Shown: piece after piece, positions 57,814 to 64,000 of the stretch | Layout: each line of letters opens with the position of its first letter | Numbering within the stretch: the stretch's first letter is position 1 | NCBI GenBank assembly: GCA_937915925.1 | Contig: CALGGM010000178.1 | Coordinates: 1 to 64,000, forward strand | Length of the DNA stretch: 64,000 nucleotides | From: an uncultured Clostridia bacterium | GTDB taxonomy: Bacteria > Bacillota > Clostridia > Christensenellales > CAG-138 | Reading direction: 5' to 3' | Program-made: the position numbers and the translations under genes | Notes under the pieces: model-generated | What the model saw: the letters and a program-made list of their open reading frames with translations, nothing else | The model's database searches: none | What the model was told of the DNA's origin: nothing

Positions 57814-60024
57814 ATGGAACTGAACGGAACCGTACAATCGATCATCTTCCGCAACGCGACAAACGGGTATACCGTGCTGTCGCTGCTTCCCGACGGCGAA
57901 AAACAGCCGATGACGTGCGTCGGCGTTCTGCCGCTGATCAACGTGGGAGACAGCGTTGCGCTCGTCGGCGATCAGACGTATCATCCGAGATTCGGCGCGC
58001 AGTTCAAGGTGCTGTCCTATGAACGAAAAGCGCCGTCGAGCAACAGCGCGATCATCAAGTACCTCGAAAGCGGCGTCGTACGCGGCGTCGGTCCCGCTAT
58101 GGCGCGTGCGATCGTGAGCACGTTCGGCATGGACACGCTCGACATTCTCGAATCTCAGCCGGAACGTCTCGTCGAGGTTCCGGGGATCGGCGCGAAAAAA
58201 GCGAAGATGATCTCGGAATCGTTCCGTGAAAAGAAGCTGTTCCGTGAGGTCCTGCTAAGCCTCGAACCGTACGGCGTGACCGTCGGACAGGCGTATAAGA
58301 TGATGCAGACGTACGGCGAGCTTTGCCTTGCGAAGGTGCAGGAAAATCCGTATCAGCTGATCGACGATATCGACGGGATCGGCTTTCTCACCGCGGACCG
58401 GATCGCGACGCATGTTGCGGGCTTTGAGGAGGATTCCCTTGCAAGGCTGATGGCGGGCATTCGATACTGCCTGCAGCAATCGCGCGACGAGCGCGGCGAT
58501 ATGTTCCTGCCCTATGAGACGCTCATTTCCCGCGCGGTCAGTCTTTTAGGCGCATCGACGGAGCGCATCAAGGAAACCGTCGAATGGATGGAAGACGGAA
58601 GCGATCTTCTCCGCTGTGAGATCAACGGCGTCGACGCGGTCTATCTCCCTTACCTTTTTAAGATCGAAGACTATATCGCCAAAAAGCTTTTGCAGCTGGA
58701 CGCCCCGCCGATCTATGAACAGTGGGATCTGAACCGCTGGCAAAAGCAAGTCGGCATGGAGCTGTCCGAGGAGCAGGAGCAGGCGGTGCTGCTTGCGCTG
58801 ACGAGCGGCGTTTCCATCATCACCGGCGGTCCCGGTACCGGCAAAACCACGATCGTTCGCTGCATCCTTGACGCGATGCAGGAGGGCGGCTACCTTGTTG
58901 AGCTCGCTGCGCCGACCGGTCGCGCCGCAAAGCGCATGACGGAGGCGACCGGAAGCGAAGCAAGGACGATCCACCGGCTGCTTGAATACATTCCGGGCGA
59001 GGGCTTTCAGCGTAACCGCGACAACCCCTTGCTTGCGGATATGGTGATCGTTGACGAGATGTCCATGGTCGACGCGCCGCTGATGTACGCGCTTTTACAG
59101 GCGCTGACCAAGGGCACGCGGCTTGTGCTGGTCGGCGATCGGGATCAGCTGCCGCCCGTGGGCTGCGGCAATGTGTTCTCGGACGCGCTGTCCTCCGACA
59201 TGCTCCCTTCCTTCCGACTGACCGAGATCTTCCGGCAGGCGCAGCGATCGAACATCGTACGCAACGCGCATCTGATCAATAACGGCAGAATGCCGGTGCT
59301 CGTCGATCGCGAATCGGATTTTCTGTTCGAGGAAATTCCGAGCATCGACCGCATCCGTGCGCGGCTTGTGGAGCTGATCCAAAGGGAATTGTCGAAGCTC
59401 GGCACGAGCGATCCCATGATGGACATTCAGGTGCTGGTACCGATGAAGTCGGGACCGCTCGGCGTTGTGGAACTGAACAAGCTTTTACAGGACGTCTGCA
59501 ACCCTTCATCCCCGATGAAAAATGAGCACGCCTCCGGGAATACCGTGTTCCGCGAAGGCGATAAGATCATGCAGATCCGAAACAATTATAAGGTCGAATG
59601 GCGAAAGGGGCAGCGCGTCGGCGGCTACGAGGAGGGCTCCGGCGTGTTCAACGGCGATCTCGGCACAATCCTTCGGATCGATCCGCGCGAGAAATACGCC
59701 GTGATCGCGTTTGACGACGGGCGGGTCGCGGAATACGCGTTCGCGCAGTTTGAAGAGATCGATCTTGCGTACTGCATAACAATCCATAAGAGTCAGGGGT
59801 CGGAATTCTCGACGGTCCTCCTCCCCCTTGCGGGCGGTCCCATGCCGCTTCTTACGCGAAATCTTCTGTATACCGCCGTGACGCGCGCGAAAAAGCTCGT
59901 ATACGGGATCGGACGCAGCGACACGGTCGCGCGCATGATCGCCAACGCGCAGCGAAACGATCGCAACACTGGATTAATGGAAAGGCTGATCGAATATGCC
60001 GGTTTCGGAACGGATCAAAACTGA
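57814..60024 (+). CDS. recD2: RecD2-type ATP-dependent helicase
   Basis: A 736-residue 5'-3' helicase of the RecBC-independent RecD2 family. N-terminal OB region (1-75), helix-hairpin-helix repeats (VVRGVGPAMARAIV, VPGIGAKKAKMI), then SF1 motifs: Walker A GGPGTGKTTIV (near 340), VIVDEMSMVD, GDRDQLPPVGCGNVF, and C-terminal CITIHKSQGSEFSTV and YTAVTRAK. Involved in mismatch repair and fork protection in relatives. ATG 57814 directly follows a terminator and has no ribosome binding site. A longer frame would run through glyQS. Confidence 0.95.
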   Translation: MELNGTVQSIIFRNATNGYTVLSLLPDGEKQPMTCVGVLPLINVGDSVALVGDQTYHPRFGAQFKVLSYERKAPSSNSAIIKYLESGVVRGVGPAMARAIVSTFGMDTLDILESQPERLVEVPGIGAKKAKMISESFREKKLFREVLLSLEPYGVTVGQAYKMMQTYGELCLAKVQENPYQLIDDIDGIGFLTADRIATHVAGFEEDSLARLMAGIRYCLQQSRDERGDMFLPYETLISRAVSLLGASTERIKETVEWMEDGSDLLRCEINGVDAVYLPYLFKIEDYIAKKLLQLDAPPIYEQWDLNRWQKQVGMELSEEQEQAVLLALTSGVSIITGGPGTGKTTIVRCILDAMQEGGYLVELAAPTGRAAKRMTEATGSEARTIHRLLEYIPGEGFQRNRDNPLLADMVIVDEMSMVDAPLMYALLQALTKGTRLVLVGDRDQLPPVGCGNVFSDALSSDMLPSFRLTEIFRQAQRSNIVRNAHLINNGRMPVLVDRESDFLFEEIPSIDRIRARLVELIQRELSKLGTSDPMMDIQVLVPMKSGPLGVVELNKLLQDVCNPSSPMKNEHASGNTVFREGDKIMQIRNNYKVEWRKGQRVGGYEEGSGVFNGDLGTILRIDPREKYAVIAFDDGRVAEYAFAQFEEIDLAYCITIHKSQGSEFSTVLLPLAGGPMPLLTRNLLYTAVTRAKKLVYGIGRSDTVARMIANAQRNDRNTGLMERLIEYAGFGTDQN

Positions 60025-60655
60025 CCTGAACTTTCTTGCGGACGCGCTGATGCCCGGTCCGTATCGCTGCTTTCTGTGCCTTGAAGAGGATATGATCGGC
60101 GAGGACGGGCTTTGCGACGCGTGCCGCGCCGAGCTCAAATACCTTCCGAATCCCACTTACCTCGCGCCGCTGGACGGCGTTACGATCGGGCTCCAATACA
60201 ACGACAAGCTCTCCTCCGCGGTCATGCGGTTCAAAAAGGGCGGGCAGAAAGCCTACGCCGGATTCTTTACGCAGTACCTTTCGGTGCCGGAAGAATGGCA
60301 GGCTGATATGCTCATCCCGGTTCCGATGCATCCGTACAGAAGATGGCGAAGAGGGTTCAATCATACCGAGCTGCTCGCTTCCTATCTTTCCGCATCGGTC
60401 GGCGTCCCCTATTCCTCCAAGCTCCTGTTCAAGATCAGAAACACGCGCGAACAAAAGGCGTCGCTGGGTCCCGCCGAGCGCAGACGCAATATCCGCGGAA
60501 GCTTTGCGTGCGACCCGCTCGTCAAGGGCATGCGCATCGTGCTGATCGACGACGTGTTTACGACCGGCGCGACGGTCTATGAATGCGCAAAGGTTCTGAA
60601 GCAGGCAGGTGCAAAGAAGGTCTACCTTTCGGCGGTGACCTCGCCTGCGCACTGA
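59996..60655 (+). CDS. comFC: ComF-family phosphoribosyltransferase-like protein
   Basis: A 219-residue protein. N-terminal zinc-binding CFLC and CDAC (about residues 22-44) and a C-terminal type I phosphoribosyltransferase fold with VLIDDVFTTGATVYECA. ComFC proteins are needed for DNA uptake in competent bacteria and act on single-stranded DNA with ComFA; no comFA is in the window. It overlaps recD2 by 29 bp and its end overlaps the convergent spoIIID by 34 bp. Confidence 0.9.
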   Translation: MPVSERIKTDLNFLADALMPGPYRCFLCLEEDMIGEDGLCDACRAELKYLPNPTYLAPLDGVTIGLQYNDKLSSAVMRFKKGGQKAYAGFFTQYLSVPEEWQADMLIPVPMHPYRRWRRGFNHTELLASYLSASVGVPYSSKLLFKIRNTREQKASLGPAERRRNIRGSFACDPLVKGMRIVLIDDVFTTGATVYECAKVLKQAGAKKVYLSAVTSPAH

Positions 60656-60915
60656 CGGAGCACGGCGTATTTGTCGTGCGTCGCCTTGCCGCCGCGCAGA
60701 TGCCGCTCCGCCTTGTTCACGTTCAGCACGTTTCGTACAAGACGGTATAACCCGGGATTGATCGTTCTCAGCCGTTCCGTGACGTCCTTGTGCACCGTGC
60801 TTTTGCCCACGCACAGCGCTTTTGCCGCGTCCCTTACGGTCGCCTTATGGTCGACGATATACTGCGCTTCCTCACATACGCGTTCTTCATACCAGTTCAA
60901 TGAAAATACCCCCAT
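60622..60915 (-). CDS. spoIIID: Sporulation transcription factor SpoIIID
   Basis: About 97 residues. The helix-turn-helix VRDAAKALCVGKSTVHKDVTERL and RHLRGGKATHDKY match SpoIIID, the mother-cell regulator acting between sigma-E and sigma-K. The start is uncertain: ATG 60915 lies inside an 11-bp hairpin stem; an in-frame TTG at 60900 just behind the stem is an alternative that removes five residues. The C terminus is about ten residues longer than in Bacillus (AVLRQCAGEVTAER). Downstream of murI with 41 bp between. Confidence 0.93.
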   Translation of the reverse strand: MGVFSLNWYEERVCEEAQYIVDHKATVRDAAKALCVGKSTVHKDVTERLRTINPGLYRLVRNVLNVNKAERHLRGGKATHDKYAVLRQCAGEVTAER

Positions 60916-60941
60916 ATGCGTTCTTGTAAAGCATATGGGGG
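60909..60941 (-). terminator. Terminator-like hairpin after murI covering the spoIIID start
   Basis: CCCCCATATGC and GCATATGGGGG form a perfect 11-bp stem with an 11-nt loop; on the minus strand TATTTTC follows. The spoIIID ATG is in the stem. Confidence 0.7.
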
Positions 60942-60956
60942 CAAGCTGTTTTTATG

Positions 60957-61757
60957 TCAGAAAGATTCGATGTTGACCGCCTTGATCGGTCCGTTCGGAA
61001 GACTCCGAAGATGTTCGGAATCGAAGCGGCGGAAGCCCGTTTCGCGGTCGCTGAAGCAGTATTCCACAAAGTTGTCGCCGATGGACTTGCTCAATGGAAG
61101 CGTCTTTCCGACGGTCTCCGCAAGCGTGACGCCGATGTCGATCAGCTGTACGCCGGGCAGCGTTTCGCGGATCGTATCGATCAGGAACGGATAGTGCGTG
61201 CAGCCGAGGATCAGCGTGTCGATATCCGTATTGCGGATCGGCGAAAGATAGCGCTCCACGATCATCTTTGAGATCGGGTCGTCCTCGCGGAAGCCGTTTT
61301 CGATCAGCGGCACGAACAGCGGACACTCGATGCCGGACACGGTGCAGTCCGGATAGCGCTCGTTGATGTAGTTCGAATACGCGCTGCTGTGGACGGTTGC
61401 GTGCGTGCCAATCACGCCGATGTGTCTGGTCACGGTGAGATTTGCGGCGGCGTCGCAGGCAGGCTCGATGACACCGATGATCGGGATCGGGAACGTCTTA
61501 TGCAGCTCGGACAGCGCGATCGCGGAAACCGTGCCGCAGGCGACGACGATCGCCTCGACGTCCTTGGACAGCAGAAAACGCACGTCCTGCTCCGCATAGT
61601 GCATGATAGTTTCGACGCTGCGCGAGCCGTACGGGACGCGTGCGGTGTCGCCGAAATAAATGATCGATAAGCCTTTGTTTGCGGCGCAGATCGCGTTCAG
61701 GACGGTCAAACCGCCCAAGCCGCTGTCGAATACGCCAATTCTGTGTAATGCAGTCAT
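60957..61757 (-). CDS. murI: Glutamate racemase
   Basis: A 266-residue cofactor-independent racemase that supplies D-glutamate for peptidoglycan. FDSGLGGLTVL with Asp11, first catalytic Cys74 in VVACGTVSA and second Cys186 in LGCTHYP. Gly75 replaces the Asn of the usual ACNTAS motif. Normal length. AGAGGC precedes ATG and TAGAAT upstream may be its -10 box. Confidence 0.95.
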   Translation of the reverse strand: MTALHRIGVFDSGLGGLTVLNAICAANKGLSIIYFGDTARVPYGSRSVETIMHYAEQDVRFLLSKDVEAIVVACGTVSAIALSELHKTFPIPIIGVIEPACDAAANLTVTRHIGVIGTHATVHSSAYSNYINERYPDCTVSGIECPLFVPLIENGFREDDPISKMIVERYLSPIRNTDIDTLILGCTHYPFLIDTIRETLPGVQLIDIGVTLAETVGKTLPLSKSIGDNFVEYCFSDRETGFRRFDSEHLRSLPNGPIKAVNIESF

Positions 61758-61881
61758 ATTGCCTCTTTTGCAGGATTTTCTGCTATTCTACCACGTCTTT
61801 TCGGATTCTGCAACATTCTTTGTACAATCGCTGTTCTGTAAAAAGAAAACGGATGGTGCGCTGACCGTCCGTTTTCATCGG

Positions 61882-62118
61882 TTATTCGTGATAAAGCAAC
61901 CGTCGGTATCCGTCGTCCGAAGCCTCGTAAACGGCTTCGACGTCGGCGTCCAGCAGGTCAAAATGCGGATCGTCCGACCGGTAGCTTACGCAGGTTCCGC
62001 AGCTTGACGAGAGCGAACGCGGGACCGGCGCCATCTTCGCTTCGATCCCGGCATTCTTCAATGCGCGATGGGACAGCAGCGCGGAGGCGTGCGTGTAGAA
62101 CGTTGCGATACAGATCAT
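61882..62118 (-). CDS. DUF3343 putative Se/S carrier-like protein
   Basis: A 78-residue protein of the DUF3343 type with the conserved VPRSLSSSCGTCVSYR segment. The CGTC pair suggests a thiol or selenol carrier role; the function is not proven. It is found next to yedE and tusA-like genes in organisms that use selenium. ATG 62118 overlaps the TusA-like stop; the in-frame TTG at 62124 is less likely. Confidence 0.8.
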   Translation of the reverse strand: MICIATFYTHASALLSHRALKNAGIEAKMAPVPRSLSSSCGTCVSYRSDDPHFDLLDADVEAVYEASDDGYRRLLYHE

Positions 62119-62318
62119 TTCCAAAGCGTCATACGATAGTCGCCCGCGGATTCCTCCGTGCGGACTTCGTAGTGCTGCGACGCCGCAAACCGCGTGATGT
62201 TGCCGACGGCCGTCATGTTATCGACAAGCACCTCGATCGTTTTGGGCTGATTCTTCTTGACTTCGCGCTGCACCATCAGCACGGGCATCGGGCAGCTCAG
62301 ACCTCTTGCGTCGATCAT
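62115..62318 (-). CDS. TusA/YedF-like sulfur or selenium carrier
   Basis: A 67-residue TusA-fold protein with the active-site Cys in RGLSCPMPVLMVQ (CPxP motif, Cys8). It would carry persulfide or selenide between the desulfurase and an acceptor. AAGGAGGT before ATG 62318. Located 11 bases after yedE and overlapping the DUF3343 gene. Confidence 0.9.
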   Translation of the reverse strand: MIDARGLSCPMPVLMVQREVKKNQPKTIEVLVDNMTAVGNITRFAASQHYEVRTEESAGDYRMTLWK

Positions 62319-62329
62319 AATAAACCTCC

Positions 62330-63415
62330 TTATGCTTTTTGGCTCTTGGAATTGAATACGGACAGCAATGCAAGGATCGCAAATCCGGCGATCAGGACCC
62401 AAAGCACGGGACCCTGGCCGATACCGTTTGCACTGGAGGCAAGACCGAAGTTATGCGAAACCGCAGCGCCCGCCATAAAGCCGAACACCGTGATCGCGGA
62501 ATCGCTGTTGCCTTCGCCCGCGAGGATCAGCTGACGCAGCGGGCAGCCGCCCAAGAGAACGCTTGCCCAACCGACGAGCGCCATGCCGAGGAAGTTGTAA
62601 AGACCGTCGGTATGCGCGACCGGCTGACCTTCCATGCCGAAGTGGAACTTGCCGAGGATCAGGTTGCCGATCACAACGGTGCAGATGATCGCGAGGAATC
62701 CGTATACCAGATGGAAATCGCGGAACATGACCGCGTCACGAACGCCGCCCGCCATGCAGAGACGGGAACGCTGGCAGAGCGCGCCGACGACGAGCGCGAT
62801 CAGAAGCGCGGCAATCCACGGCGCCCGCATGCTGCCGGGACCTTCGGTGCTCTTTGCAAACAGCTCGGTGACGAGAGACAGGATGAACAGAACGACCAGC
62901 AGGATCGGGAAGAACAGACCTTCCGCCGTTTTCTGCTTATACGCACGGTTCAGAGAGAAGCCGAGCCGCAGCGGGACCGTGCCGATCAGGATGCCGACGG
63001 CAAAGCCCGCAAGACCGATCAGCGCATTGACGTCGCCGCCGCCGATACGGATGACCATGCGAAGCGGACAGCCTAAGAACACGAGCGCGCCGATCATGAC
63101 GAGCATGCCGAGGATGAATCTCGTAAACGGTGCGGATCCGCCCTGCGGACGCCATTCCTTCTTGATCAGAGCCATGCACATCGAACCGATGACCAGACCG
63201 ACGATCTCCGGACGGAAATACTGAACGACCGCCGCCGAGTGGAACTTCAGAGCGCCGGTGATATCACGTTCGAAGCATGCAATACAGAATCCCATGTTTG
63301 CCGGATTTCCGAGATAGGACAGAATGACTGCCGCCGCACCGGTGACGATACCGGTCACGATGATCAGCCAATGTCTTTGGAGAAAACCGACGAACCCCTT
63401 TTTCGTGTTTTCCAT
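62330..63415 (-). CDS. yedE: YedE-family putative selenium transporter
   Basis: A 361-residue polytopic membrane protein of the YeeE/YedE family with about ten helices. It carries the paired motifs GFCIACFERD, FLGCPLRMVIRIGGGD and LLGGCPLRQLILAGEG plus RLCMAGGVRDA; these Cys line the thiosulfate path in characterised relatives. In the yedE-tusA-DUF3343 arrangement it is predicted to import a selenium species; evidence is genomic association only. GGAAGGAG before ATG. Confidence 0.88.
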   Translation of the reverse strand: MENTKKGFVGFLQRHWLIIVTGIVTGAAAVILSYLGNPANMGFCIACFERDITGALKFHSAAVVQYFRPEIVGLVIGSMCMALIKKEWRPQGGSAPFTRFILGMLVMIGALVFLGCPLRMVIRIGGGDVNALIGLAGFAVGILIGTVPLRLGFSLNRAYKQKTAEGLFFPILLVVLFILSLVTELFAKSTEGPGSMRAPWIAALLIALVVGALCQRSRLCMAGGVRDAVMFRDFHLVYGFLAIICTVVIGNLILGKFHFGMEGQPVAHTDGLYNFLGMALVGWASVLLGGCPLRQLILAGEGNSDSAITVFGFMAGAAVSHNFGLASSANGIGQGPVLWVLIAGFAILALLSVFNSKSQKA

Positions 63416-63447
63416 AGATTGTTCTCCTTCCTCATTTCGCTATTTCC

Positions 63448-63476
63448 TTGCGGGAATAACGATCTGGTGTTATAAT
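63448..63476 (+). promoter_or_regulatory. Promoter of the cysteine desulfurase gene
   Basis: TTGCGG (63448-63453), 17-bp spacer, TATAAT (63471-63476). Confidence 0.65.
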
Positions 63477-63500
63477 AACATATATGAGCGTTATTTGCAA
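63472..63500 (-). promoter_or_regulatory. Divergent promoter of the yedE operon
   Basis: Minus strand: TTGCAA (63500-63495), 17-bp spacer, TATTAT (63477-63472). Its -10 box overlaps that of the opposite promoter by five base pairs. Confidence 0.65.
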
Positions 63501-63516
63501 GCGAGGATAACGAAAA

Positions 63517-64000
63517 ATGAGAACGGTTTATCTGGATAATGCTGCCACTTCCTTTCCGAAGGCGCCGGGCGTCTCGGACGCAATGAAGCGGTTTTTGGAC
63601 GAAAGCTGCTCCAATATCGGTCGCGGAAGCTACGAACGCGCACAGGACGCGGGGCTTTCCGTCATCGAAACGCGCGAGAAGATCCGCGCGATGTTCGACT
63701 GCCCGGACGCAAAGCATGTCATCTTTACGGGCGGCATGACGGCGTCGCTGAACACGGCGATCAAGGGATTTGTGCGCCGCGGCGATCGGGTCCTCGTCTC
63801 CTCCTTTGAGCACAACTCCGTGCTGCGTCCGCTGGTGCAGATCGGCGCAGATATCGTTCGGATCCCCTCCACGTCGGACGGCGTTTCCGATTTGTCGCGC
63901 TTGCCCGACGATCTCTCCTCCTTCCGTCTTTGCGTGCATACATTTGCGTCCAATGTGAGCGGCATGCTACAGCCTGTAAAAGCGCTGTCCGAAGCGCTGA
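63517..64000 (+). CDS. Class V aminotransferase / cysteine desulfurase, partial
   Basis: The first 161 residues of a PLP enzyme cut by the window end. YLDNAATSFPKAPGV at the N terminus and SSFEHNSVLRPL (PLP-stacking His region) identify a cysteine desulfurase or selenocysteine lyase-like protein. It begins with GCGAGG upstream of ATG 63517. Its divergent position to the yedE-tusA-DUF3343 operon suggests it supplies selenium or sulfur to that pathway. The catalytic Lys and Cys lie beyond the window. Confidence 0.88.
   Translation, partial: MRTVYLDNAATSFPKAPGVSDAMKRFLDESCSNIGRGSYERAQDAGLSVIETREKIRAMFDCPDAKHVIFTGGMTASLNTAIKGFVRRGDRVLVSSFEHNSVLRPLVQIGADIVRIPSTSDGVSDLSRLPDDLSSFRLCVHTFASNVSGMLQPVKALSEAL

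Overview
The window (64 kb, roughly 55-60 % G+C by eye) looks like chromosomal DNA from a spore-forming, high-GC member of the Firmicutes, most likely class Clostridia. Evidence: two alpha/beta-type small acid-soluble spore proteins, SpoIIID, Asp23-FakA-RecG and MiaB-YmcA-MutS-MutL-MiaA gene orders, AGGAGG-type ribosome binding sites and TTGACA/TATAAT promoters. No prophage, transposon, CRISPR array or defence island was seen. Nearly every base lies in a recognisable gene or short regulatory gap.

Layout. 1-7.3 kb: tRNA-Pro, a HAD phosphatase, an M18 aminopeptidase, then a three-gene surface operon (lipoprotein with cysteine-peptidase-like domain, PIG-L deacetylase-like exoprotein, leucine-rich-repeat lipoprotein). 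7.4-13 kb: small P-loop protein, S41 protease, S-adenosylhomocysteinase, EF-G paralogue. 13-16.3 kb: repair block on the minus strand (uvrC, maf, xth). 16.3-19.4 kb: Crp/Fnr-type regulator translationally coupled to an ABC importer. 19.5-22.2 kb: two tandem alpha/beta hydrolases and a degenerate NagB-like protein. 22-27 kb: yebC, asp23-like, fakA, recG. 27 kb: two SASP genes. 27.7-36 kb: miaB, YmcA-like, mutS, mutL, miaA, a YnbB-like PLP enzyme. 36-37.8 kb: lexA and a XerS-like tyrosine recombinase. 37.9-44.6 kb: rnhA, SPOR protein, two-component system, class A PBP. 44.7-47.4 kb: tRNA-Ala, folA, thyA, zinc-ribbon membrane protein, DnaJ protein. 47.5-50.8 kb: DegV protein and a large polytopic protein. 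50.8-56.2 kb: CyuA-like enzyme, RNase P RNA, zinc-ribbon coiled-coil protein, Nif3-like, trmK, mnmA, HMA protein, Cys-rich micro-protein. 56.4-60.7 kb: glycyl-tRNA synthetase, recD2, comFC. 60.6-64 kb: spoIIID, murI and a selenium-type cluster (DUF3343, TusA-like, YedE, divergent cysteine desulfurase).

The most interesting signal is at 37.8 kb. A perfect 14-6-14 inverted repeat (37805-37838) lies just upstream of the XerS-like recombinase. Left of it most genes run on the plus strand and the plus strand is G-rich; right of it most genes run on the minus strand and the plus strand is C-rich. By hand count the skew changes sign between the recombinase gene and rnhA, both of which are minus-strand genes. 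Together this suggests the replication terminus and a non-canonical dif-like chromosome-dimer resolution site.

A second theme is unusual translation initiation. Two genes (xth, PBP) have a -10 box exactly six bases before ATG and no ribosome binding site, so they are candidate leaderless mRNAs. Three genes (12592, recG, recD2) begin 3-4 bases after the T-run of a terminator-like hairpin and lack a ribosome binding site. In three others (HMA protein, SPOR protein, spoIIID) the ribosome binding site or start codon is buried in an inverted repeat. Start positions below are my choices from ribosome binding sites and family alignment from memory; no database search was possible.
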